DNA of 9,645 nucleotides from positions 1 through 9,645 of the forward strand of contig JAITPT010000315.1 in the NCBI GenBank assembly GCA_031289285.1, written 5' to 3'. The translations under genes and the position numbers were made by a program. The notes beneath the pieces are model-generated. The model did not search any database and was not told the origin of the DNA. It saw only the letters and a program-made list of their open reading frames with translations. Source of the stretch: Puniceicoccales bacterium. Lineage in GTDB: Bacteria; Verrucomicrobiota; Verrucomicrobiia; Opitutales; UBA953. Positions 1 through 7,215 of the stretch are shown here, one piece after another; within the stretch, counting starts at the first letter, position 1; each line of letters starts with the position of its first letter.

Positions 1-1410
1 ATTGGCAATGTCTTTGCCGACACCGACGGCTTTAACTTTGAACTCACATGGAAACTCCCACAAAAACTCCGCGACGACTTAAAGAACCCTAAATTAAAAT
101 GGATAATCCTCATCAACCCGCCCTTCGCAACGGCATCGGCGGGAATGGCCAGAGGAAGTAATAAAGTAGAAGTAGCTGAAACCCGTGTTCGCAAACACAT
201 GCACGATGCAAATCTTGGCGAAACCTCACGGGAACTTTTTGCGCAATTTATTTACAGGATAAAAAAAGAATTCGAAAACAGAAACGCTCTCCTTGGAATG
301 TTCTCAACATTGAAATACGTGAACGCAAATAATGATCAAAAATTACGTGATAATGTTTTCAATTTTCAGTTTGAGAACGGCTTTGTTTTCAGTTCTGCAA
401 ACTTTAGCGGAACCAACAAAAATAACGCATTCCCAATTGGATTTCTGCTTTGGGATCTGTCCATCAATAAGAAGATAGAAAAACAAAAAATCAAATTGGA
501 TGTTTTCGATGAAAAGGTGGTAAAAATTGGAACAAAACTTTTCCAATCCATACATAAAAGTAATTTTTTAAGCAAATGGGTTTCTCGTCCCCCAGCGCGG
601 CAAAAATTTCCGCCGCTTGGCTCTGCAATCGCTGTAAAATCGAAAAACAAGGACAGGCGGGACAGAATTGCTACCGGTTTCCTCGGTTCTCTACAAGCAG
701 GTAGAAATGATTTTCAGCATCAAAATTACGTTTGCTTCTTATCGGGACCGGAAGTCAATGCGGGCGCATACTCTATTATTCAGGAAAACTTTGAAAAATC
801 TATGGTCATACATGCCGCGCAACGCATCCCTCGCGCCACATGGCTGAACGACAGAGACCAATTCATGAAGCCGAACCGCGAATTGTCCGCTGACTTCGTC
901 ATAGATTGCACCGTCTGGAACTTGCTTAGCAACAGCAACCAAACCGCCGCCCTAAAAGACGTAGAATACGAAGGGCAGACCTACCAAATCCACAATCACT
1001 TTTTCCCGTTTTTGTTAAAAGAAGTAAAAACATGGAAAATCGCGGATGTTGACATCAAGTTTTCGCTCCTTTCTGCGACGGACACTTTTGTCGCCCGCTG
1101 GTTATCCGCGCGCGCAGGCAAAGCACCTGCCTCGCGCCGGACGTCTGTGCTGCCGTCTGTGTTTTCCGCCGAAGCACACGCCGTCCTTGACGCCGCCCGC
1201 GTTCTCTATCGCCTTTATTTTGCAAGTCTTCCCCGATTGCGCACGGGCAAATTCAAAATTGCGACATGGGACGCTGGCTGGTGGCAAATCAAGCAATCTC
1301 TTCAAGACGAACATCTTGGCGCACCAGAGTTTGCCGCCTTAAAAACTGCCCACGACGCCCTAAAAGCCAAACTCCTCCCCCAACTCAGCGACTACGGCAT
1401 AATCCAATAA
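1..1410 (+). CDS. N6-adenine DNA methyltransferase, 5'-truncated by window edge
   Basis: The reading frame is open from base 1 to the TAA at 1408-1410, so the gene starts upstream and 469 C-terminal codons are visible. The segment W-I-I-L-I-N-P-P-F-A (100-129) contains NPPF, the motif IV catalytic loop of amino-methyltransferases that methylate the N6 of adenine using S-adenosylmethionine. Downstream landmarks are GETSRELFAQFIYRI (about 217-261), an NNAFPIGFLLWDLS block (about 421-465) and a C-terminal WDAGWWQIKQSL block (about 1270-1305), probably part of the target-recognition half. The SAM-binding motif I must lie outside the window. No nuclease motif is visible in the part seen, so orphan methyltransferase, type IIG or a multi-gene modification system all remain possible. 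The first ~780 bases are A/T-rich, unlike gltB, which suggests horizontal origin. The stop codon directly abuts a repeat element. Methyltransferase class is fairly sure; the exact system is unknown. Confidence 0.8.
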   Translation: MGNVFADTDGFNFELTWKLPQKLRDDLKNPKLKWIILINPPFATASAGMARGSNKVEVAETRVRKHMHDANLGETSRELFAQFIYRIKKEFENRNALLGMFSTLKYVNANNDQKLRDNVFNFQFENGFVFSSANFSGTNKNNAFPIGFLLWDLSINKKIEKQKIKLDVFDEKVVKIGTKLFQSIHKSNFLSKWVSRPPARQKFPPLGSAIAVKSKNKDRRDRIATGFLGSLQAGRNDFQHQNYVCFLSGPEVNAGAYSIIQENFEKSMVIHAAQRIPRATWLNDRDQFMKPNRELSADFVIDCTVWNLLSNSNQTAALKDVEYEGQTYQIHNHFFPFLLKEVKTWKIADVDIKFSLLSATDTFVARWLSARAGKAPASRRTSVLPSVFSAEAHAVLDAARVLYRLYFASLPRLRTGKFKIATWDAGWWQIKQSLQDEHLGAPEFAALKTAHDALKAKLLPQLSDYGIIQ

Positions 1411-1411
1411 T

Positions 1412-1457
1412 CCTAAAAACGGCAGTTGGGGGGGAAGTATTGCGAGAAGATGTTGTG
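1412..1457 (+). repeat. Left end of the CCTAAAAACGGCAGTT inverted-repeat element (partial copy)
   Basis: These 46 bases match the left end of the complete element at 9473-9518 with only two differences. The match begins with the same 16-bp terminus CCTAAAAACGGCAGTT one base after the methyltransferase stop codon. Similarity ends near 1457, where unrelated or rearranged sequence begins, and no matching right terminus appears before 1989. It is either a truncated copy or the left end of a larger composite running to 2004. The flanks of that composite, ATAAT (1407-1411) and ACAAT (2005-2009), agree at 4 of 5 positions, which is suggestive only. Confidence 0.75.
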
Positions 1458-1473
1458 CGAACGCAAAAAGAAC

Positions 1474-1532
1474 GCAAAAAGTGCCAGACGCTTTTTTCTC
1501 TTGCAGGTGTTCTTGTCGTGGACACTTTTCGC
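1474..1532. repeat. 59-bp palindromic repeat, copy A
   Basis: The 59 bases are identical to 1606-1664. The ends form an imperfect inverted repeat: GCAAAAAGTGCC at the left against GGACACTTTTCGC at the right, which is the near complement, with roughly 33 bases between them. This makes it look like a small dispersed palindromic element. It contains no TAA, TAG or TGA on either strand in any phase. Weaker similarity continues past the copy (shared CACTCCT at 1543-1549 and 1674-1680), so the true unit may be a degenerate ~132-bp tandem repeat with this strongly conserved core. Confidence 0.85.
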
Positions 1533-1584
1533 TGCAAAAAAGCACTCCTCCGTTCCACCCCGACGCTTTTGCGGCTGGCACGGC

Positions 1585-1599
1585 TTGCACAATCTTTTG
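1585..1599 (-). repeat. Inverted 15-bp fragment of the element's right half
   Basis: TTGCACAATCTTTTG is the exact reverse complement of 1961-1975, inside the right half of the complete element at 1845-2004. It also matches 9592-9606 in reverse with one difference. It lies between the two 59-bp repeats, so the block 1412-2004 appears to be a mosaic that includes an inverted scrap of the same element. A chance match of 15 bases within a few hundred is unlikely but possible. Confidence 0.5.
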
Positions 1600-1605
1600 C
1601 GCAGT

Positions 1606-1664
1606 GCAAAAAGTGCCAGACGCTTTTTTCTCTTGCAGGTGTTCTTGTCGTGGACACTTTTCGC
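1606..1664. repeat. 59-bp palindromic repeat, copy B
   Basis: This is a perfect duplicate of 1474-1532, in direct orientation and offset by 132 bp (44 codons). It has the same imperfect terminal inverted repeat. The complete identity against diverged flanks means either recent duplication or homogenisation of the core. In the + frame shared with 1266-1889 both copies would read KCQTLFSLAGVLVVDTFR, but no start signal supports translation. Confidence 0.85.
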
Positions 1665-1682
1665 GGCGAAAGACACTCCTTC

Positions 1683-1844
1683 ATCGGCAGCGTGAGTTTA
1701 TTCCTCGATTTTACAGACAACGTTTTTTGCTGGCGTAGCCGCCCTCGCGCAACACGCGAAATGACTGAACACCGATGGGAAGTTTTGCATGGCGCGGAAA
1801 TATGCCGAAACGCTGGTGGCTATCAACGTTGTTACTCGAATGAT
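1683..1844. other. Intergenic stretch without recognisable gene
   Basis: I see no convincing coding frame, RNA gene or regulatory site here. The only local structure is a weak 5-bp stem TCGCG-CAACA-CGCGA (about 1744-1758). A short ATG frame from 1789 (MARKYAETLVAINVVTRM...) runs straight into the repeat at 1845 and resembles no family I know. It could be a decayed gene fragment. Confidence 0.5.
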
Positions 1845-2004
1845 CCTAAGAACGGCAGTTCAGCGGGATGGGTTTGTTCAAGATTTTGAGGCGGCTGTAG
1901 TTTGCGCCTTCCCGACGCGCACCTTGCGGTGCGAGGGGCGAAAAGAGCAGCCCAGACGACCAAAAGATTGTGCAAAACTGCCCGCATTAACTGCCGTTTT
2001 TGGG
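1845..2004. mobile_element. Complete ~160-bp miniature inverted-repeat element, copy 2
   Basis: The left terminus CCTAAGAACGGCAGTT (1845-1860) and right terminus AACTGCCGTTTTTGGG (1989-2004) are near-perfect reverse complements. The right ~90 bases align closely with the copy at 9473-9635. They include the conserved hairpin CGCACC-TTGC-GGTGCG (1918-1933) and the shared stretches CCAAAAGATTG and CCCGCATTAACTGCCG. The left interior is more diverged but still alignable. No transposase is encoded, so it would have to be moved in trans. A flanking duplication is not clear (ATGAT on the left, ACAAT on the right), consistent with an older, more decayed copy than that at 9473. Confidence 0.8.
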
Positions 2005-2337
2005 ACAATTCCGCCATTCCGTCCCGCGCGAATCTTATGCGGGCTTGTCGTGAGTGTGTTGTGGTGTTCGGGTGAATGAAGCAGAATTGGCAACCTGCGT
2101 TGCGGTCATGCGGAGCCTCTTTCCATTTTTTAACACCATGTCAAGGACATTATTTAGCCTGGTTAAATATTCGCGAGGTTTGACTCCGTCACCTGTTTTT
2201 CTCGCTTGCGGGGCGACGGGAAAATCGCACCTTGTTGCGCCCCCCTTTCTTACGGAAAGATGTCCGCAGACACCGTTTTTTCGGCGTCGGCAGGTTTTTT
2301 CACGCCAAACCAATTTTTCATAAAACAGAGAATCAGA
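2005..2337. other. gltB upstream region; no gene, promoter not assignable
   Basis: These 333 bases separate the repeat element from the chosen gltB start and must hold the gltB leader, but no strong promoter can be read. Candidates are TTAACA (2130-2135) with TATTTA (2151-2156), only 15 bp apart, and an A/T-rich TTAAATATT at 2163-2171. TTGACT at 2180-2185 lacks a -10 partner at the normal distance. The A/T-rich part around 2120-2170 is the most promoter-like stretch. An in-frame ATG at 2206 would extend GltB by 44 residues but lacks a ribosome binding site and family resemblance. Confidence 0.4.
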
Positions 2338-5300
2338 ATGAACAAACACAGAGATTTCGCCAACGCCACCATGCGCGCAGACACCGCCATGAACGCAGCC
2401 GCTGGCATAGGTGCCGACACCACAAGTGCCGCCAGTGGGTGTCCGCAAGGTGCCGTTTCGAGACACGGGCGCGGGCACGGATACACGCGCACGCGTGGGC
2501 ACGGGCGCACTACCCGCCCGGGCAAACAGGGGCTTTACGATCCGGCGTTTGAACACGACGCCTGCGGTATCGGCTTCGTCGTGGACATCAAGGGACGCGC
2601 CTCGCACAAAATCGTCGCCCAAGGTCTCGAAGTTCTCGAAAAACTCGACCACCGCGGCGCCACTGGTGCCGAGACAAACACCGGCGACGGCGCCGGTATC
2701 CTCCTGCAAATCCCCGCCGAGTTTCTCGCCCGCGCCACTGCCGCTCTCGGCTTCACGCTCCCCGCCGTCGGGCACTACGGCACAGGCCTTGTTTTCCTCC
2801 CCCGCAACGCCGTCCAGCGGCGCGTCCTCGAAGAGCGCTTCGAGCAAATCGTCCGCAGCGAAGGCCAGACACTTCTGGGCTGGCGCACCGTGCCCGTCAG
2901 CAACGCCTCCCTCGGCAACACCGCCAAATCCTGCGAACCCAGCGTCCGCCAAGTCTTCGTCGCCGCCAGTGCCGACACACTCCGCGCCCGCGCCACCGAC
3001 CCGCTCGCCTTCGAGCGCCGCCTCTACGTCATCCGCCAACGCGCTTCCGCCGAGCTTAGTGCCGACGGCATCGGCGGCTCCGAGATGTGGTATCAGCCCA
3101 GCCTCTCCTCGCGCACCATCGTCTATAAGGGCATGTTGCTCGCCACCCAAGTCGCCGACTACTTCGCAGACCTGCGCGACCCCGACCTCAAAACCGCCAT
3201 CGCCCTCGTCCACTCCCGTTTCTCCACAAACACCTTCCCCTCGTGGGACCGCGCCCACCCCTACCGCTACATCGCGCACAACGGCGAAATCAATACACTG
3301 CGCGGCAACGTCAACTGGATGCACGCTCGTCAAGCACTTTTTACGAGCGACCTTTTTGGCGATAGCATCAAAAAAATCCTCCCCGTCATAAACCCCAACG
3401 GCAGCGATTCCGCCATGTTCGACAACACCCTCGAGCTACTCCACCTCGCGGGGCGTTCGCTGCCTCACGCCGTCATGATGATGATTCCAGAGCCGTGGTC
3501 TAACCACAAGAGCATGGACCCCGCCCGCCGCGCCTTCTACCAATACCACGCCTGCCTCATGGAGCCGTGGGACGGCCCCGCCGCCATCGCGTTCACCGAC
3601 GGCAAACTCATCGGCACCATCCTCGACCGCAACGGCCTGCGCCCCGCACGCTACTACATCACCAAAGACGACCTCTGCGTCCTCGCCTCAGAGGCCGGTG
3701 TGCTCGACTCCATTCAGCCGGAAAACATCGCTCGCAAAGGCCGCCTCAAACCCGGACGCATGTTCCTCGTTGACACCGCCGCCGGAAAAATCCTCGACGA
3801 CGAGCAAATCAAAAACGACCTCGCCGCCGCCCAACCCTACCGCCAATGGCTCGCGGAAAACCTCGTCCACCTCGAAGACCTCCCCAACCCCCCGATACCC
3901 ACCGCGCCCACCGCCACCGCGCCCACCGCCACCGCCACCGCACCCGCGCCCGCAGCCAACGCCGACACCACCGCCGCCGCCCACTCCCGCGCCCTACGCG
4001 CCTTCGGCTACACCTACGAAGACGAGACCACCATCCTCCTCCCGATGGCTCGCGACGGCGTCGAAGCCGTCGGCAGCATGGGCAACGACACCCCGCTCGC
4101 CGTCCTCTCCAACAAACCCCGCCTCCTCTACGACTACATCAAACAACTCTTCGCCCAAGTCACCAACCCGCCCATTGACAGCATCCGCGAGGAAATCATT
4201 ACCGCCTCCGAGACCCGCCTCGGCTCCGAGGGCGACCTCCTCAACCCGCGCCCCGCCGCTTGCCGCCGCATCGAGATACCGCACCCCGTCCTCACCGACG
4301 ACGAGCTTGCCCGCATCCGCGCCAACACCCTCCACGGCCTCACCGTCGCCACGCTCCCCATCACCTTCCCCGTCCCCGCCCCCGGCGTCTCCCCGAAGGC
4401 TGCGCTCGCCGCCGCGCTCGACGGCCTCTGCGCCGCCGCCCGCGACGCCATCCGCAACGGTGCCGGCATCCTCATCCTCAGCGACCGCGCCGCCGACGCC
4501 GCCAACGCCCCCATCCCTGCCCTCCTCGCCACCGCTGGCCTCCACCACTACCTCATCCGCGAAGGCCTGCGCACCAAGGCCAGCCTCATCGTCGAGACCG
4601 GCGAAGCCCGCCAAGTCCACCACCACGCCCTCCTCGTCGGCTACGGCGCTTCCGCCGTCAACCCCTACCTCGCCTTTGCCGCCGCAGATAACCTCATCGC
4701 CCGCGGTCTCCTCAAAACCGACCCACACACCGCGCACAAAAACTTGGTCAAAGCCCTCTCCAAAGGCATCGTCAAAATCGCCTCCAAGATGGGCGTCTCC
4801 GCCATCCAAAGTTACCGCGGCGCACAAGTCTTCGAGGCAGTCGGCATCGGCCAAAACCTCGTTGACCAATACTTCACCTGGACGCCCTCGCGCATCGGCG
4901 GCATCGGCCTCGACACCATCGCCACCGAGACCCTCGCCCGACACCGCGACGCCTACGACCCGCACGGCCCCGTCGCACGCGGCGACACCGCCCTGCCCGC
5001 CGGCGGCCAATTCAAATGGCGGCACGACGGCGAATACCACCTCTTCAACCCGCTCACCATCCAGCTCCTCCAACGCGCCGTCCGCACCGCCTCCTACGCG
5101 ACGTTTAAGGAATACACCGCACTCATAGACGACCAGTCCGCCCACCTCTGCACCCTGCGCAGCCTCCTCGCCTTCAAGCCCGCCGAGGCCATCCCCGTCG
5201 AAGAGGTCGAACCCATCGAGAGCATCGTCCGCCGCTTCAAAACAGGTGCCATGTCTTACGGCTCCATTTCCCAAGAAGCGCACGAGACGCTCGCCATCGC

Positions 5301-7206
5301 CATGAACCGCCTCGGTGCCAAATCCAACACCGGCGAAGGCGGCGAAGACCCCGCCCGCTTCGCCCCGCTGCCCAACGGCGACAGCAAAAACTCCGCCATC
5401 AAACAAGTCGCCTCCGGTCGCTTCGGCGTCACCTCCGAATACCTCGTCAACGCCCGCGAAATCCAAATCAAAATGGCGCAAGGCGCGAAGCCCGGCGAAG
5501 GCGGCCAACTCCCCGGCCCCAAAGTCTATCCCTGGGTCGCGCGCACACGCCACACCACACCGGGCGTCGGCCTCATCTCGCCCCCGCCCCACCACGACAT
5601 CTACTCCATCGAAGACCTCGCCGAGCTTATCCACGACCTCAAGAACGCCAACCACCGCGCCCGCATCAGCGTCAAACTCGTCTCCGAAGTCGGCGTCGGC
5701 ACCGTCGCCGCCGGCGTCGCCAAAGCCCACGCCGACGTCGTCCTCATCTCTGGCCACGACGGCGGCACCGGCGCTTCGCCGCTCAACTCCATCTGGCACG
5801 CCGGTCTGCCTTGGGAACTCGGCCTCGCCGAGACGCACCAGACACTCGTCCTCAACAACCTCCGCTCCCGCATCGCCGTCGAGACCGACGGCCAACTCAA
5901 GACCGGACGCGACGTCGTTATCGCCGCCTTACTCGGCGCGGAGGAATTTGGGTTCGCCACCACCGCGCTCGTCGCCACCGGTTGCATCATGATGCGCGCC
6001 TGCCAGCTCAACACCTGCCCCGCCGGCGTCGCCACCCAGAACCCCAAACTCCGCCAAAAGTTTGCCGGCAAACCCGAACACGTCGTCAACTTCATGCGCT
6101 ACATCGCCCAAGAAGTGCGCGAGCTAATGGCCTCGCTGGGCTTCCGCACACTCGCCGAAATGGTTGGCCGCGTGGACCGCCTCCAACCCCGCACCGCCGA
6201 CGACCACTGGAAAGCCCGCGGCATAGACCTCGCAAACCTCCTCTACATCCCCGACGCCGGCCCCGAGACCGGACGCCACTGCCAAATCCCGCAAGACCAC
6301 GGCCTCGACAAATCTCTCGACCGCCGCGCCAACCTCGCCGCCCTTTGCCGCCCCGCCATCGAGCACGGCGAAAAAGTCGAAGCCCGCCTCCCCGTGCGCA
6401 ACATCAACCGCGTCGTCGGCACACTTACCGGCTCCGAACTCACCAAAAAACACGGTGCCGCAGGCCTCCCCGAAGACACCATCACGCTCCACTTCGACGG
6501 CTCCGCTGGGCAAAGTTTCGCCGCCTTCATCCCCGCCGGCATGACCTTCATCCTCCACGGCGACGCCAACGACTACACCGGCAAAGGCCTCTCTGGCGGC
6601 AAAATCATCATCCGCCCGCCCGACGCCCTCGCTGCCGACTCCGCCTTTATTCCTGCCAAAAACATCATCCTCGGCAACGTCGCCCTCTTCGGCGCGACCT
6701 CTGGCGAACTCTACGCCAACGGTGCCGCAGGCGAGCGTTTTTGTGTGCGCAACTCTGGTGCCACCGCCGTCGTGGAAGCCGTCGGCGACCATGCCCTCGA
6801 ATACATGACTGGCGGGCGCGCCGTCATCCTCGGCCCTGCGGGGCGCAACCTCGCCGCCGGCATGAGTGGCGGCGTCGGCTATCTCTACGACCCGCATTCC
6901 GACGCCACCGCAAACATCAATACTGGCATGGTTCACCTCGAGCGTGTCGAAGACCCTGCGGAAGCCGCCGAGTTAAAACACTACATAGAAAACCACGCCC
7001 GCCACACCGCCAGCACCGTCGCCGCCGAGATTTTAGCCGCTTGGGAAACCAATCTCCCAAAGTTCATCAAAATCATTCCCAAAGACTACAAGCGCATGTT
7101 GGAGCACATCACCCAAGCCAAAGCCGAAGGCCTCACCGGCGACGACGCCATAATGGCCGCCTTCGAAGCCAACGCCAAAGACACCAGCCGCGTAGGCGGA
7201 AACTAA
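2338..7206 (+). CDS. gltB: Glutamate synthase (NADPH-type) large/alpha subunit
   Basis: GltB transfers the amide of glutamine to 2-oxoglutarate, giving two glutamates, in the cytosolic GS-GOGAT nitrogen-assimilation cycle; GltD normally supplies NADPH electrons. The product is 1622 residues. Domains in order: propeptide 1-75; class II glutaminase from the nucleophile Cys76 (HDACGIGF), with HRG, TGDGAG and HSRFSTNTFPSWDRAHP; linker about 512-555; central domain about 558-940; FMN synthase domain with GAMSYGSIS at 970 and GHDGGTGASP at 1139; 3Fe-4S cysteines 1216, 1222 and 1227 (C-x5-C-x4-C); C-terminal GXGXG helix domain about 1365-1560. No frameshift or lost catalytic residue is seen. It is longer than the usual ~1500 residues because of the propeptide and the linker. 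The start at 2338 follows a weak AGAG-type ribosome binding site; ATGs at 2371 and 2389 are alternatives. No gltD flanks it. Strong C-ending codon bias marks it as a native core gene. Confidence 0.97.
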   Translation: MNKHRDFANATMRADTAMNAAAGIGADTTSAASGCPQGAVSRHGRGHGYTRTRGHGRTTRPGKQGLYDPAFEHDACGIGFVVDIKGRASHKIVAQGLEVLEKLDHRGATGAETNTGDGAGILLQIPAEFLARATAALGFTLPAVGHYGTGLVFLPRNAVQRRVLEERFEQIVRSEGQTLLGWRTVPVSNASLGNTAKSCEPSVRQVFVAASADTLRARATDPLAFERRLYVIRQRASAELSADGIGGSEMWYQPSLSSRTIVYKGMLLATQVADYFADLRDPDLKTAIALVHSRFSTNTFPSWDRAHPYRYIAHNGEINTLRGNVNWMHARQALFTSDLFGDSIKKILPVINPNGSDSAMFDNTLELLHLAGRSLPHAVMMMIPEPWSNHKSMDPARRAFYQYHACLMEPWDGPAAIAFTDGKLIGTILDRNGLRPARYYITKDDLCVLASEAGVLDSIQPENIARKGRLKPGRMFLVDTAAGKILDDEQIKNDLAAAQPYRQWLAENLVHLEDLPNPPIPTAPTATAPTATATAPAPAANADTTAAAHSRALRAFGYTYEDETTILLPMARDGVEAVGSMGNDTPLAVLSNKPRLLYDYIKQLFAQVTNPPIDSIREEIITASETRLGSEGDLLNPRPAACRRIEIPHPVLTDDELARIRANTLHGLTVATLPITFPVPAPGVSPKAALAAALDGLCAAARDAIRNGAGILILSDRAADAANAPIPALLATAGLHHYLIREGLRTKASLIVETGEARQVHHHALLVGYGASAVNPYLAFAAADNLIARGLLKTDPHTAHKNLVKALSKGIVKIASKMGVSAIQSYRGAQVFEAVGIGQNLVDQYFTWTPSRIGGIGLDTIATETLARHRDAYDPHGPVARGDTALPAGGQFKWRHDGEYHLFNPLTIQLLQRAVRTASYATFKEYTALIDDQSAHLCTLRSLLAFKPAEAIPVEEVEPIESIVRRFKTGAMSYGSISQEAHETLAIAMNRLGAKSNTGEGGEDPARFAPLPNGDSKNSAIKQVASGRFGVTSEYLVNAREIQIKMAQGAKPGEGGQLPGPKVYPWVARTRHTTPGVGLISPPPHHDIYSIEDLAELIHDLKNANHRARISVKLVSEVGVGTVAAGVAKAHADVVLISGHDGGTGASPLNSIWHAGLPWELGLAETHQTLVLNNLRSRIAVETDGQLKTGRDVVIAALLGAEEFGFATTALVATGCIMMRACQLNTCPAGVATQNPKLRQKFAGKPEHVVNFMRYIAQEVRELMASLGFRTLAEMVGRVDRLQPRTADDHWKARGIDLANLLYIPDAGPETGRHCQIPQDHGLDKSLDRRANLAALCRPAIEHGEKVEARLPVRNINRVVGTLTGSELTKKHGAAGLPEDTITLHFDGSAGQSFAAFIPAGMTFILHGDANDYTGKGLSGGKIIIRPPDALAADSAFIPAKNIILGNVALFGATSGELYANGAAGERFCVRNSGATAVVEAVGDHALEYMTGGRAVILGPAGRNLAAGMSGGVGYLYDPHSDATANINTGMVHLERVEDPAEAAELKHYIENHARHTASTVAAEILAAWETNLPKFIKIIPKDYKRMLEHITQAKAEGLTGDDAIMAAFEANAKDTSRVGGN
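3901..3930 (+). repeat. 15-bp tandem repeat inside gltB (TAPTA linker)
   Basis: ACCGCGCCCACCGCC occurs twice in exact tandem (3901-3915, 3916-3930), followed by degenerate ACCGCC-rich units to about 3960. It encodes Thr-Ala-Pro-Thr-Ala twice (residues 522-531) within a Pro/Ala/Thr-rich stretch. The linker joins the end of the glutaminase domain to the central domain, where other GltB proteins are short. Its unit is a multiple of three, so slippage would change linker length without breaking the frame. Confidence 0.85.
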
Positions 7207-7215
7207 AAAAACACT

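Noticed and set aside
1474..1664. CRISPR array
   Set aside because: Only two repeats, 59 bp long with a 73-bp gap and no cas genes; the repeat length and spacing do not fit.
1266..1889. 207-codon plus-strand frame across the repeats
   Set aside because: It starts inside the methyltransferase in another frame, has no ribosome binding site, and is open mainly because the repeats lack stops in every frame. Recorded as a property of the repeats instead of a gene.
1845..2004. Target duplication around copy 2
   Set aside because: ATGAT on the left and ACAAT on the right match at only 3 of 5 positions, too weak to claim.
2180..2209. TTGACT as a -35 box for gltB
   Set aside because: No acceptable -10 hexamer lies 16-18 bp downstream.
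2206..2337. Upstream ATG extending GltB by 44 residues
   Set aside because: No ribosome binding site, and the residues do not resemble GltB N-termini; the ATG at 2338 already gives a long propeptide.
3994..5895. 633-codon open frame on the minus strand inside gltB
   Set aside because: Its Gly/Asp/Val-rich translation has no domain features and is the expected shadow of gltB's C-ending codons. The same holds for the minus frame 2035-3333 and the Arg- or Pro/Ser-rich plus frames within 2411-7241.
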